Source of the DNA: Rutstroemia sp. NJR-2017a BVV2
Taxonomy: Eukaryota; Ascomycota; Leotiomycetes; Helotiales; Rutstroemiaceae
DNA: 64,000 nt
Direction: 5' to 3'
NCBI GenBank assembly: GCA_002946415.1
Contig: NJPS01000037.1
Coordinates: forward strand, 1 to 64,000
Position 1 is the first letter of the stretch, and each line of letters begins with the position of its first letter. Made by a program: the position numbers and the translations under genes. Positions 48,001-61,661 of this stretch are shown here, in pieces. Below the pieces are notes generated by a model, which saw only the letters and a list, made by a program, of their open reading frames with translations, did not search any database and was not told the origin of the DNA.

Positions 48001-50356
48001 AATATTATATATATTAATTAGTAAATAAGAAATAAAAATAAAAAAAATAAATAAAAATAAAATTATTTGTTTTAATAATAACTATTAAATCAAAATAAAT
48101 AATTATATAGTTTTTTAACTAAATCTATTTCAAGTTTATTTGATATTGAAATTTCTTATTATAATTGAATTTCAATTTAGTTTTCTTTTCTAATATTATT
48201 AATATTTTATTTATTATTCAACTAACTTTTATTATTCTTTATATTATTGAAAAATATAAAATAATTATTTTTTTCGATAATTGATAATAAGAATTTATCT
48301 TTTTTTTTATTATCTCAATTTTATTAATTATCTTCTTTTTTATCTATAAAACTAAATCTATTATTTTCTTTTTTATTTATAAAATTAGATTTATTATCTT
48401 TATTTTTATCTATTAGTTATTATATATTAGATTCTATATTATTTATAAAAAACTATTTATTATTTATTAATCCAATTATAAATATCTATTTATTAATTCT
48501 TTATTTTTCTATATCTCTATTATTATTAATAAAGTAATTATCGAGATTAAGATTAGATATATTAAATATTTCGATATTATTTAAAAAAGAATCTAAAAAC
48601 AAATTATCTATAATAGATATAAAACTATTATCTAAATCAGATATAATATATTCTTAAATAGATATCAAATTAGAAATAATATAATCTCGAATAGATAATA
48701 AATTAGATATAATATATTCTTAAATAGATATCGAAATAGTAACTAAATTATAAATAATTAATATCGAGAAATCTAATATTTCTTTATTATCAGAAATATA
48801 ATAAGATATAGAAATAATAAATAATTTTAAATTTTCTATTTTCTATAAATGTTTTTCTATAATTCTAACTAGATTTAGTTGAATATAAATAAAAGAATAA
48901 AATAAAGTTGAATTAGAAATAGAATCAAAACTATCTATTATAATAATCTCATTATATTAATAAATTAATTATATATTATTATGATATTATTATTTTTCTA
49001 ATAAGAATCTAGATTAAGATATAATTATAAAAAAAAAAGAATAAAGAATTAAAATATTTATTAATATATATTTGAAGAAATATTGATAATATAAAAGATA
49101 AATAATAAAAAGTAAATAACAAATTATCAATAAAATAATAATAATTATTTGGTAATTAGATAGTAATTATATAATAAAATACTTTACTTTTTTAAAATAT
49201 AACTTATATTTTATTTACTAAATCTAATCTAAAATAGAAGAAGTTATATAATAAAATAGTTTACTTTTTTAAATAAGATTAATATAATTTAATTGTAAAC
49301 TAGTATAGAATTATATATAATTAATCAATTAATTGAGATTAATTAAAAGATAATTAAATAATAATTTGATAATTAGTTATCGAAAATAACAAGATTTAGT
49401 ATTATTATATTATATTTTAAATAAATTTATTCAAAATCTCAATCTATTTTTTATTTACCAAATTGAATTTAAAATATATTTCTAATTATAAAAAAAAGAT
49501 TTCGAATTTCTTTCTATTATTATTATATTTATCTAATAATATAATCTTTAGAATTTCCTAAAATCTAAATTCTTTTAATTTATTATTATTATTATTATTT
49601 TCTTTATTATTAATATTATTATAAATTATAATAATATTATTATTATAATCTAATAAAGATATAGTTATATTTATAATAGATAATAGAACTAGTAATTAGT
49701 TTATAGATTTAGTTATTATAATATTATTTAAAGTTATATTGATTTAATATATAAAATAATAAAAATATTTAAAATATTATAAATATTTATTTTCTAAGTT
49801 ATATAGAAATAATTAGAATTTCGAATATTATTAGTTATAATAATAAATAGTATTATTATAAAGTTTATTATTGAAAACAATTATATAAGAAATCAATTAA
49901 AATTAGAATAATAGATAATAAGTAATAATTATTAAATTAAATATAAAACTTTATATATTAAAGAAAATTATCTAGTTATATAAATCTTTATTTTCTATTA
50001 TCTTATTAATTCTATTAATCTTAATAATAATAGAACTATTTAAATTACTAGAATATTAAATAATCTTTATTTAAGATTTTATTAAAAACATTATTAATTA
50101 TTTTAATATCTATCTATTTTCTAATATCTTTTTTCTATAATAGTATTCTTTATAAAAATATATTGATAATTATAAATATCTTTCTTTTATTTCTATATTA
50201 TAGATATAAATATCTAAACTTTGTTTTATTATATAATCTCTATATAATAATTTGATTTTATTAAATAATAATTAGTTATTTTCTAAATCTAAAATCCTTA
50301 AATTCTTATTTCAATATATTATAATATCAATTAATAAAATTATAAATTATTAATAA
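48001..50356. other. RIP-saturated AT-rich sequence with short internal repeats
   Basis: About 2.4 kb. A 27-bp unit occurs identically at 48,640-48,666 and 48,706-48,732 (66-bp spacing). A T-rich stretch at about 48,290-48,420 resembles a RIP-mutated version of the polypyrimidine tract at 3,532. A segment at 49,930-49,995 recurs at about 50,635-50,700 and, inverted, at about 54,455-54,535. No gene is present. Confidence 0.55.
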
Positions 50357-50570
50357 TATAATAAATTTTCAATAATAAAATAGATTTAGTTTTAAAATTA
50401 ATAATTAAAAAATTAAAAAAAATTTAAAATTTGAAGAGTTTAAATATAAGAAATTGATTATATATAATATATATAATATATTAATATTATAATAATTTAG
50501 ATAGAAAGTTTGATTAAATAAATCTCAAATAAAAAATTAATTTTAAATTACTTTTGTAAAGTTCATTATA
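50357..50570 (-). repeat. Additional gypsy-family LTR (214 bp)
   Basis: The same length and sequence family as 37,303-37,516 and 43,404-43,617. The bases on its left resemble those next to the upstream LTR at 43,404 (the primer-binding side), and no polypurine tract lies on its right, so it looks like a 5' LTR of another degraded minus-strand copy, or a solo LTR. Confidence 0.8.
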
Positions 50571-51384
50571 AAAAATATAACTAAATATATAGAATTTATT
50601 ATAATAATATTTCAATAATAATTAAGATTATTATTGAAATTAAATATAAAATTTTATATATTAAAGAAACTATTTATTTATATAAATCTTTATATTTTAT
50701 TATAATCATTTTTATTTTTTTATTAAATTATTAATTTATTTTAATTTCGTTAAACTATTAAATTAGTAATTAATATTATATTAATTTTATATTTGAAGTT
50801 TTATTAATTATTTTATATAATTTAAATCTAAAATTCTTAGATTTTATAGATTATAATAAAGAAACTAATTTAAAATTATAATAATTTAGATAAAAAGTTT
50901 AATTAAATATATTTTAGATAGTATATTAGCTTTATAATTATTTTGATAATTATTTTAATAGTTATTTTTATAGATATTTTAATATAATTTGTTATACTTT
51001 TTATTATATATAATAAATACTATCTAATAACTAAATAAAATATATCTAGTTAGAAAGTCTAGATATATAGATATTATATTATCTGATTTATATTGCTAAC
51101 TATCTATATATAGAGTTGCTAGGTCGCTGCGAAATATAGAACGAACAGAAACGATATATAGAATAAATAGCAGCCAAATTTCGGCCTACTCGGCGGATCC
51201 GACTAATCTGCGCCTGCCCTCTAGAACAAATAGCCGCTATACGTTCTGGAATAATAGGCTAGGTATACACGCATCCGATTTCTACACTCGTTACATTTAA
51301 CTTTAGTAACAACACACCACTCAAAGTCCTGGGCTCACTCTTCCACCAGCTCCTATGTTACCGTGGAACGACGAAGGTCAATTT
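50571..51384. other. AT-rich tail and transition to island 2
   Basis: RIP-type sequence to about 51,110, then about 270 bp of normal composition downstream of P450-5. No gene is seen. Confidence 0.6.
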
Positions 51385-53085
51385 TCAGAGTCTTATACCC
51401 TCGAGCTCTGCTGCATCACTCTCCTCCAATGGATATTTTTGGATCAAATCTTCAACAATAGCTTGATGCGCATTACTCCTTAACGCCAATGCCACCTTGA
51501 AAGGAGTAGGGCGAGCAAGGATACCACTTTCGAAGTCGTGGACAGGCTCAATATCCTCTCCATTTGCATCAAGTGGTTTGCGGATGTTGAATAAGGCAAG
51601 TGACTGTACGAATGTCAAGTACAACGTAGCATCAGCGAGCACCCGGCCCGGACAGATTCGGCGTCCAAAACCCCATGTGACTGTTGTAGCTGAGGGCTCA
51701 TTGTATGGCTCCTGGAATCGTTCGGGCTTGAAAGCCTCTGGATCGTGATAAATAGCTGGATCGCGCGTGAACCACCACACAGCTGGGAGCAACAGTGAGC
51801 CTTTTGGGATTCGGTAACCATTGATGGTATCTTCTTCGTCTGTTGCATGCGGTAGACCCATAACAGCCAAAGGGTGCCATCTTTGGGCCTCTTCCACAAC
51901 GGCGTTGATGTACGGCAATTGCTCTCGATCATCGAAGGTAGGCAACCTTGACGTACCCACGACGCGGTCGATCTCTTCCTGTGCCTTTTTCTGTACCTCT
52001 GGAAACATACTCATAGCTAGAAAGAATGCGCTCATGGTGATTACGGACGTATCTGCGCCACCAGTATATAGCGATACTGCTGTCCATTTGATTGCATGCT
52101 CTGCCTCCGGTCCGAAAGCTTTTTCACTCTCTGCGTTGTCGATTGCGCTTGAGACAAATGACTGTCTATTTGCTCCTCGCGCCTTCTGTCTTTTGGCGTA
52201 TGCATAAGGGACGTTGACGCAGTCCATTAGCGTCTTCCTCCAAAGCCGTGCAGTGTGTTTGAAGCCTGCACCAGGTATCCAGGCTGGTGCATGCTCAAGC
52301 AACGGAACGATGTCCACTAGCCATTTTCCTGGAATTATAGCCTGAGCAAATTGATCCATGGCTTGGTCTACTCTGTCTACAAGGGGGTCGGCATTCTGCG
52401 GTTCTATCCTGTAATCGTATACCAATTTGAGGATTAATTCACCGGCTTCGCTAGAAGATATTTTAGCAGGAAGAATTAGTGATGGGAGAAGTCTTCTTAT
52501 ACGTTTTCAGGTGCTGAGTCAAGTGGTTGCCTTGATCGCGATTGATGCGCCAAAGGAACCGTCCGACAACGGCTTCCTGTAAGGGGTGATACTTCGAAAC
52601 AGCGGCTTTAGAACCTAGCTGTTGATACGCGTATTTCCGGTATAACCTGTGTGTGCGGTCGTACTGTACACCCGACATTGTATTGACCCAACCGACCCTG
52701 TCACGTAAAGCTTAGTAGAGCTTGTATATAAGTCCCAAACTGCAAAGGGCACTGACATGTCAAAGCCAAACTTCATCTTTGGCCTACCAGAGTGTATGTT
52801 TGCGCGCTTTTCCATCAGCTCTGAAGCAATTTCCCTACCATGGAGGATGATTATAGTTTGTCCCAGAACAGTTACGGAGCTGATCGGCCCATAGCAGTCC
52901 TTGTGCTTTAACCAGTGCTTGAATTCCACCGAGCCAGACGGCGGTAGATCATTGATGTTGCCAATAAGAGGGAGGCTCTTTGGGCCAGGTGGAAGTGGTA
53001 CCTCACTCTTTCGGCGACCGAAAAGTAGCCTATTCAAGACGTATGCAACAACACAGATTGCGGGGAGTAATATCAGACTAGCCAT
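51385..53085 (-). CDS. Cytochrome P450 monooxygenase (P450-5), OrdA/FtmC-like class
   Basis: Minus-strand exons 53085-52757, 52697-52503, 52450-51385; introns 59 and 52 bp; 529 residues. An N-terminal anchor (about 2-22) is followed by the proline-rich hinge PLPPGPKSLP. Further motifs: I-helix GGADTS (305-310), EAQR (Glu362-Arg365), haem loop WGFGRRICPG with Cys441. 'GVQYDRTHRLYRK' and 'FGRRICPGR' are typical of fungal P450s related to O-methylsterigmatocystin oxidoreductase. Intron 1 begins with a gtcagt donor. The gene stands alone between two RIP deserts yet has no stop or frame break, so selection has kept it. Whether it belongs to the sesquiterpene pathway 17 kb away is unknown. The C-terminal extension after the haem domain is about 85 residues. 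Confidence 0.87.
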
Positions 53086-53950
53086 AGCCGGGGCTCTTAG
53101 CTCAAAAATGGGGTTTTGTGTATGTGCGCTGGAAGGATAGAATACAGGATTTGGGGAAAGCAGAATTTCTCCATCGAAGGATTCACAAACTCGCTGTTCA
53201 TTATGTCTTGTTTTTGCCGGGAGCTGATGGGCTGGGAACAGGGCCGATAGATCTGCAGCTGGACCAGTCGACATCGAACACGTGCGAGCATCACTTCCCA
53301 GATCGGTCTGCATGTGCCGAGGGTGGACCAATCAATAACAAGAAGGCGGCTTGACCACCTGGTACCCAACACAGGCATGTGAGCTATCCTGGTTGCACTA
53401 CTTTCCAGATCAAGTCACATGTCGCGAGGCTGGAATATTCTCTGATGCATATGCGCCATATGAAAGTGGCGATCCTAATATGCGCATGTTATCCTCCAAC
53501 TTTGCCTCTTGGATGGTGACACCAAGGTACAATGCCTCAGCAATAAGCAGTGCCGAAAACGGCATAATCTTGGATAAAAACAGTACGTTCACCATACAGA
53601 GTGCGTAGAATAGATTGTTTAAATCAACAGGAGCAGATCACAACTCTGTAAGCAGCGAATGGCGAAGTCAACAGATAAGCAGCCAGCCGATGGTGAATTC
53701 GGCGGATAAGCAGATGCTTCATTTAGGCGATGTTCAAGCAGAACATTGGAAAGACGGTTGATCCACCAGTGATGTCCTGTTCTAGCCTCTAGCTGCAGCT
53801 TACCAGTATACGAGGGCCTTGCAGCGCTTATACTATTCTGCTAGTGGGTCTAAGCATAGCGCACAGTCAAGCTATCTTATTTCCGGGGACACATCCTTCC
53901 TTTCCCTTGAATACTAGCATTTACCTCGAGACTGCACTTCGCATTAATCT
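53086..53950. promoter_or_regulatory. Upstream region of P450-5
   Basis: About 865 bp of normal composition ahead of the P450-5 start, with short overlapping ORFs of no recognisable family. It ends where A+T content rises near 53,950. It presumably holds the P450-5 promoter. Confidence 0.5.
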
Positions 53951-56900
53951 AAGATTTTTTCTTATAACAAAAGTAAATATATAGCCACGGAGAAATAGTT
54001 TTTAAAAGCTGCTAGCACTTTATTCTTGATATAAATCTATAATCTAAATCTAATTAGTAGTTTTATATAAATTTTAAAAAAGAAAGAAAATAAAGTATAT
54101 AAATTATTAGAAGAGAAAAGTCGGGACTTTATTTTATTATAAATATTAATTATTGATAGAATATTTTATTTAAATTGAAACTAAATTTTAATAAAAATCT
54201 GATAAATAAATATTTATTTATTAAGTTAAAATTCTAATAAATAAATTATTATCTTTTTTAAAAATTTAATAAATATATTAATATAATAATTTATTATTCT
54301 GAACCAATATATATATAATTATAAAGATCTTAAATTTAAAGATTGAAATAAGTAATTATAATAGAATTCTATATAAAAAGTTATATAATTATTTAGTAAA
54401 ATTAATAATATCAATAATTCGAGATTATTAAAATTATTGAAATAATTAATATAACGAGAATAAAGATCTATATAAATAAATAATATTTTCTTAATATATA
54501 AAGTTTTATATTTAATTTAAATAATAATCTCAATTATTATTTAGTTACTAATTGATATTACTTTGTTATTATATAATTCTTTATTTAATTATTTCAATTT
54601 TAAATTTATTTAGTTCTCTAATTACTTTTATATATTTAGATAATTAATAATATAATATTTTGAATATCTAAATTACTATAAATATTAAATTATAAATTAT
54701 ATCTGAAATAGATAATATCTTAGTATTATAAATTAGAAAATAACAAATAACTATTTTAGTTATTATAATATTATCTATTATAATAAATTAATTTATTTAA
54801 ATTAAAGTTAATTTATTTAATATATTTTTAGAAAAATAATTCCATTTCAAAACTTTTATTATATAAATTAAACTTTATATTAGATTTAATTTAGCGAAAT
54901 TTATTATAGATATAAATAAAATATTATAAATTATTTCTATTAATTAGATCTTTTTATAAAAATAAAGAATTTAAAAGAAAAAGATTTAATAAAGTTATAT
55001 AATTTATATTAATATTTATTTAGAATACTAAATTAAATATATAATAATTAATTTATATTAATAAATAAAATTATTTTATTTTTCTATAATTAATTAGTTA
55101 TATAATAACTTATTTATAATATATTATAGTAACTAATTAATTGATATAAATTATAAAGATTACTAATCTAAAAAGAATTTTATATAATTATAAATTTATT
55201 TGATAAATAATTTATAGAATTAGATTTTGAAATTTAATAATTTCTTTATATAATCTTCGATATTAATAATCTTAGAATTTTATTATTTAAATTTACTTTA
55301 TATTATTAATCTTTTATATAAGAATTATTAATTTATAAAAGAGATTGAGAAAATCAATTTGAGAAAATTAAATAATTATTATTTTACTTTAAAATTATCT
55401 ATTATTATTCTTATCTTATTGCTTTTTATTTAACTATTATAATATATAATATAATATATAATAAATATATTCTAAAGTTCTTTTTAATATATTTAATATT
55501 CTAATTTTAATATATATAGAGATATAAAAATATAATAATTATAAATATATATAAACTATTTTAATAAATTATATTCTATATTTGAAATATAATAATTTAT
55601 ATTATTACTATTTAATTAAAATATCGATATTTCGATAATTTTGTTTTTTAGAAAATTAATTTTGAACTAAATCTAATTATTTCTCGAAAACTTCTTAATT
55701 AATAAAATTATAAATAAAGATATTTCTAGAATTATAAAGAAAGAAATAAAAGAAATTTTTCGAATTTTTAAAAATTTTAAAGAAAAGATTATAATAATAT
55801 TTAGAAATATCGATTAAAAGAATAATATAAAATAAATATTATAAAATTTATAATAAATAAGTTTAATAATTAACTATATTATTTAATTTCAATAATATAA
55901 AATAAAATTGAATAAAATAATAAAATATTTCAAATATAATATTATTAAAATTTAAAAGATAATATAAAGAATAAATTATTCTAATTAGATAATTTAGAAA
56001 ATCTAAGAGAATTAATAATTATAATAATTAAAATCGATAATTATTTATATAAATAATTTCTTAAGTAAAAAAGATAATATAATAATATAAAGAATTATTA
56101 ACTAAAATAAATAAAATTAAATATAATCTAAAAAAATAAAGAATTATTTAAAAAAGAAATAAAGAAATATTAAAAAGAAAATCTTTATTTCGAATATAGA
56201 AAACCGAGATATCGAGTTAATATATAAAAAAAAATAAAATAAAATAAAATAATAAAAAAACTAAATATAATAATTTAAAATAATATAACTTTCTTAACTA
56301 AAATTAGAAATATAGAATTTGGGATTTAAATTAATATTAAAATAAATATATATTTATTTTTTATAAATAGTATATTATAATAATTATTATTTAATATATA
56401 AATTTAATAAAGATAAATTTAAATAATATTCTCGAAGATTTAGAAATAAAGAAATTAAGAAAATTCAAGATTCTAAAAACTCGGAATAATAATTAAAATT
56501 AATTATAAAATAAATCTAGAGTTTCTATTTAATTAGATTAAATAAATATTAATTTCAAATTATAATAAATTTAAAAGTTATAAGAAGTTTTATAATATTA
56601 AAAATTATAAAAATTATAAAATTCAAAATTTAATTGAAAACTTAATTATATTTATTATAATTAATAAATAATTAACTAGTTAGCAAATATAAAATAATTT
56701 AATAGAAATTACAAAATATAATAATATAAATTATTAATAATAAAAAATAGATATAACTCGATATTATATTATTAAATAAATATTAGATAATTCTAAAAAT
56801 ATTATAAATATATTAATATAATCTAAGAATAAATTAGATTATAAAAAGAATTAGTTTAAATTATTATAATTATAATTAATTATATATATAAAGATTTATA

Positions 56901-57100
56901 AAACTAATATTCTAAATAATATCTAAAATCCTTTATTAATAATAATATTAATATAATATAAGAAATATATCAAAATATTTAAAAAATATTTTATAAAGAA
57001 AATAATTTCGAAATATAAATTTTGAAATTATAAAATTGAATTAGAAAAAGAAAAGAAACTACTTTTTTATTTATTAATATTATTTTCAGAAATAAAATTA
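53951..57100. other. RIP-saturated AT-rich sequence
   Basis: About 3.1 kb of nearly pure A/T, probably including the 5' part of the gypsy remnant that follows. A segment at about 54,455-54,535 is the inverted copy of repeats at 49.93 and 50.64 kb. No frame is readable. Confidence 0.55.
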
Positions 57101-58650
57101 GAGAAGTTTAAAAAATATATTTACGAAATATTAATTAAATAATTTATATAAAATTCATTATTATTAATTAATATATTAATATTCTTTATATCAAAACTAG
57201 AAGATATAAAGAAATAATTAATAATAGATTATAGAAAGTTTAATATAATTATAATTAGAATAAATTAAAATTTTCACAAAATTAAATTAAAAATCAAAAT
57301 TTAATTTAATTAAAATTAAAGAAAAATATATATATAAAACTATTTTTTATATTTAATTTAGATATTTCGAATATTTAGTTATATTATTTAAATTTATAAA
57401 TATACTAATTATATATATATTTTTAATTTACAATTTATTATATAAATAACTTGAAATATATTATATTTATTATTTAAATAATATTCTAGTTTTCTCGAAA
57501 ATAGAAATAGAATATATTAAAGTTATTCAAAATATATTATAAATTTTAATAAATATAAATATCTTATTTAAATTTAAAAAATATTAATTTTATATTATCG
57601 AAATAGAATTTTTAGAATATATTATTAATATTAAACAACTTAAAATAAGTTTTAAGAAAATAAATAATATATTTAAATAATAATAATTAAAACATATTAA
57701 AGAAATTTAAGTTTTTTTAAAGTTTACAAATTTATATAAAAGATTTATTAAAGAATACTTTACTATAATTATATTATTTATAGAATTGATAAAAAAAGAT
57801 TAAATATTTATATAAAATAATAAAATATAAATTATCTTCGAAATTCTGTAAAAAGTCTTTTCAGAAATATTAATCTTTATTATATTCGATCTTAAAAAGA
57901 AAATTATAATTAAGATTAATATATTAGATTTTGTATTTAAAATAATTCTTAATTAATTAAAAAAAAAATAATAACTAATAACTTTCTATTTAAGAAAACT
58001 ATTATTAATAAAGTTGAATTATAAAATCTCTAATAAAGAATTATTTATAATAATAAATACTTTTAGAAAATAAAGAATTTATTTAAAAAAATGGAAATAT
58101 CCAATATAGATATATATAGATTATAAGAATTTGATTTATTTTATAATTATAAAATAGTTTAATAGATAATAAATTAAATAAATAAAATTATTAGTTTTAT
58201 ATAATTTCTATATTTTATATATTAAAGAAATAGAAAATATAAAAATAAAGACTTTAAATAAAAAGTTAAAATATAAAGAAAATAAAATATATAAATTATA
58301 TATAATTCTTAAAGAAGAAAATAATATATTAATTTTCAATAAAGTATAATTAGTAATTATATTAATACTAAATAATATAATAATATAGAAAGAAATAAAA
58401 ACTTATTATAAAACCAACTTTATAATAAAATAAATATTAGAATCCAAAAAGAATAGATTTGAAATTAAGAATAATTTAATATATTTCTATAAGAAATTAT
58501 ATATATTAATAAGAAATTATATATATTAATAAAAATAGCGAGATCATTTATATATAAATATTATAAATAAATAGTTTATAAATATCAGGGAATTTTAAAG
58601 ATATTTATATAAATTAAAAAGAATTATTACTTTTCTAAAATAAGTTTGTA
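57101..58650 (+). mobile_element. RIP-degraded Ty3/gypsy pol remnant
   Basis: Plus strand: a 'IDYRKFN' block at about 57,220-57,250 corresponds to the VDYRKLN box of gypsy reverse transcriptase. A YLF/YLxN-like stretch follows at about 57,450-57,490, where the YLDD box would be. At about 57,870-57,950 an FDLKKKIIIKI stretch fits the start of RNase H. Many stops interrupt the frame. LTRs were not found, and the copy seems to belong to a lineage different from the other gypsy elements here. Composition returns to normal near 58,650. Confidence 0.65.
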
Positions 58651-59273
58651 GTAGATATGAACGAAGATGAAGATACGATAGAAGCTACTTAGCTCGTGAT
58701 TTAGCGCGCTGATTTATTCTTGGGTGGCGGCGACTCAGCGCCAACTCACATAATACTGCGACGCAATGCCAAGGCATGCATGGCTCAGCGTCAACCACAT
58801 CCTTTGATCTCTGCTCATTGCCGCACCTAGCAAGAAACAAGATGAGTTCAGCTAAGCTAAGGCCATTCTTCTCTGATCCAAGTTAGACCCTACTAATTAC
58901 CTCCTAGAGCGAGAAGTCACTCATACCTGCAACCTCGCACTTCCTGCACGTCGACTTTCTGTCATCTGCCACGTCGACCTTGTGAAGATGGTGATTCGAA
59001 ACAAATCAAGGTAAAGTAATGAGATGCCGCATTTCGGTTTAAGACTGGATTTAGGTAATGGTTTATGTGATCTACCCCCTTCGGATTGGCTATTTGAGAA
59101 CGAGGAGATGGCGCGAGGCAGCGACAATTAGTATAGATCAATCAGTTTGTGGTCACGAACCATGAGGTCCCAAGTTTCATTCAGACATGTCGGGACGTGA
59201 GCAATGCTCAATCTCGTAGGTTTGCAATCCCAGACTGAATGTTGTAGCTAGCCCATCCGACACAACAAACAGC
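58651..59273. other. Intergenic region after desert 3
   Basis: About 620 bp of normal composition. The ORF at 58,921-59,127 (-) has no family signature. It is downstream of the MDR dehydrogenase gene. Confidence 0.5.
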
Positions 59274-60484
59274 CTACTCAATCTGAAGAGTAACTTTACC
59301 AAAATGCTTCTGATCCCACATATGCTGACACGCCCTATGCAACAATTAGTCAACATACTCAACACACTCTCAGGAGACATAGGAGCATACTCTTTCAGCT
59401 GCTCCAGTGAAAACACCTTCTCATCCACCACCGGTTTGATACCATTAGCGTCAATCGCTCTATTCATAGCCTCAAATTGCAACCTGTTTCCAACGACCAA
59501 TCCTCTGACCACACACACATTGCTCAATGTATCCATAAGAGTTGGCTGCTGATTCGATTGGCCTCCCAACCATCCAATGACGGAGATCACGCCGTCGATT
59601 TTCACAGCCTTTAGACTCTGCGCCATTGTGTTCGCGCCGCCGACTTCGAGCACATGGTGCACACCCAGATTATTAGGCGTGAGCGATGCGGCCTTCGCAC
59701 CCCACTCAGGCGTGTTCTTGTAGTTGATAACATGATTCGCGCCGAGCTTCTTCAGCAGCTCAGCCTTTGCCGGGGAAGAGGTCGTTGCAATGATTGTCGC
59801 ACCTGCCGCCTTCGCAAACTGCACCGCGAAGAGTGATACGCCGGCCGTTCCCTGCGTGAGAACTACATCCCCCGGAACCAGCGGCCTCAAGCCATACAAC
59901 GCATTCCACGCCGTGAGCGCTGCGCAGGTCAGCGTAGAGGCTTCTTGCCAATCCAGCGTCGCCGGCATCTCTACAAGTCCGGCTTCGTTGAACGTTCCGT
60001 GTTGGCGGAAGGTTCCGTCATTGATGGCTCCGAGCCCGGTGCTGAGGATTCGGGGCTCTAGGGAGCCGCTGAGGTAGGCTTGGTGGAAGAGCGTTAGGAC
60101 TTTAAAGCCTGGTTGGAAGCGTGTTACTTTGCTGCCGACGGCAAGGGCTTCACCTGCACCGTCGGATCCGGGGATGACGCCTATCTTGACCGGGTATGGA
60201 TAGATTCCTGTTTGTACATGTGAGATAGCTGAGTGACAGCTGGGTGCACGGGACGAGGAAAGCAAAACATGAGCCCTTTTAGGTTTCCTATAGTGTCTGC
60301 TGCTGTTCACGTACCTTTTGAAATGATCAAATCGCGGTAATTGAGAGAAACAGCGTGGAATTTGACGAAGACTTCGTTGTCTGCGAGAGTTGGAATGGGC
60401 ACCTTATTGTTGAGCCTCAAGCTCTCGAAGCCATCTTGCGCTTCGACAGTCCAGGCTTTGGTAGTTTTGGGAATTGCTGCTGAA
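59274..60484 (-). CDS. MDR-superfamily dehydrogenase (quinone-oxidoreductase-like); 5' end unresolved
   Basis: The main exon runs from 60,207 down to 59,369; an upstream exon from at least 60,484 to 60,315 joins it across a 107-bp intron (60,208-60,314). The N-terminal GroES-like part includes 'AVSLNYRDL' and 'GSDGAGE'. The Rossmann part has 'GTAGVSLFAVQFAKAAGA', and the residues of a catalytic zinc site are not evident. To reach the expected family tail (MWDQKHFGKVTLQIE, ending at 59,274) a 34-bp intron (59,335-59,368) is needed, shorter than any other here; without it the frame runs to 59,177 with a foreign tail. No in-frame ATG lies in the first exon, so the true start is further up, beyond an intron. 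It probably reduces or oxidises carbonyls with NADP(H). Confidence 0.72.
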
Positions 60485-61661
60485 GAAATTGTGACAGTAG
60501 ATAGATAACTGAGATCTTGAGTGTTGTGAAGAAAGACTGCTGGAATTTGAGTGGAATCGAGAGGGATCTTATGTGAAATTTAAACATCGTTACACAAAGG
60601 AAAATGTTGAAGAAAGCATACTGTGTTTGTTATGTCCGAGCTGTACTTCGGCGGTAAGAAAACTTCAGAACTCTTTCCCTGGATAAAGCCTAGGATGAGG
60701 GCTCTATGCTGAATAATTGTTATGAGTATTGTGGTCGAACGACAAATACTTGATTCTACCTCTGTTAGCGTTTCCTAGCACTTTCGACCCCACGATTACG
60801 CCAATTCCGACTTTTATATTGGCTGAATACCCTATCTGAGGCTAAGCTCTAAACCCATCCGGCCCAATATCCACGTCACAACATCGGAGTTCCTCGCAGT
60901 TTGTTTCTAAATTCCTCCTGCAGTCGTTCCGTCGTTACGGAAGTACAAAGAGGTGCCAAAAGTGTAAATACACCCCTTTCTAGCGCCTGCTGGTTTTAGA
61001 AAAGTAGAGCACAAAAATGTGCAATCATCATCTCTGTGACGCCTAAACTCACATATGTATCAACGTATTAGCGGGCGCCAGCAACGGGGGGGCGGGATGT
61101 AACCGACTTCGTGACCGTTGGCCGAGTGCCGCCGTTTTCACTCGCCGAGGCTGAAATGCCTTTAATTTCCAAAGGGACGGAGTGCCCAGTCCGGTGTTTG
61201 CAAATCACATTCTACATCTCAAAGCAATGACTTTCGTAAGTTGTAGTTCGGATTGGCGCGCGGTCGTGCAACTCAAAAATGCCACATGTCCACCTCATAA
61301 TAGTCACGCTACTAGGATATCATGCCAAGGCCCAGAACTCAGAACCCATGCTAGCTTAATCCCTTGATTCATTCTCCTCGCTATAAGGGATATGTTGAAC
61401 TTTGAAAAATCAAGCGATAGATGGTCAGTCCTGGTAAGTTCACCAGGGCAGAACATAGCGCTACATTTGGGACTTTTCATGGTCCGAATATTGGTGACGG
61501 AGATAACAGCTCCGAACAAGCCTAAATGTCTAAAGCGACAAGTAGAAAAATAAATAGTTCACCTATGCCCTCAAAAGCTGAAAACAGAGACCCATCAGAA
61601 ATCGTTTCATCCAAATCATTTACCCAGTTCAAACATTTGCAAAGTTCCTACTTCAATCACG
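60485..61661. other. Intergenic region, likely divergent promoter of the MDR dehydrogenase and SDR-3
   Basis: About 1.2 kb between a minus-strand and a plus-strand gene. Its left end probably contains the unresolved first exon of the MDR gene. A G-run 'acgggggggcggg' lies near 61,084. No other gene is recognised. Confidence 0.5.

Noticed and set aside
35031..51110. CRISPR-like or tandem arrays in the AT-rich desert
   Set aside because: Apparent periodic words are low-complexity A/T text without regular spacer lengths, and the organism is a fungus.
53086..53608. Several overlapping ORFs upstream of P450-5
   Set aside because: They overlap on both strands and carry no motif; the P450 starts clearly at 53,085 with its membrane anchor.
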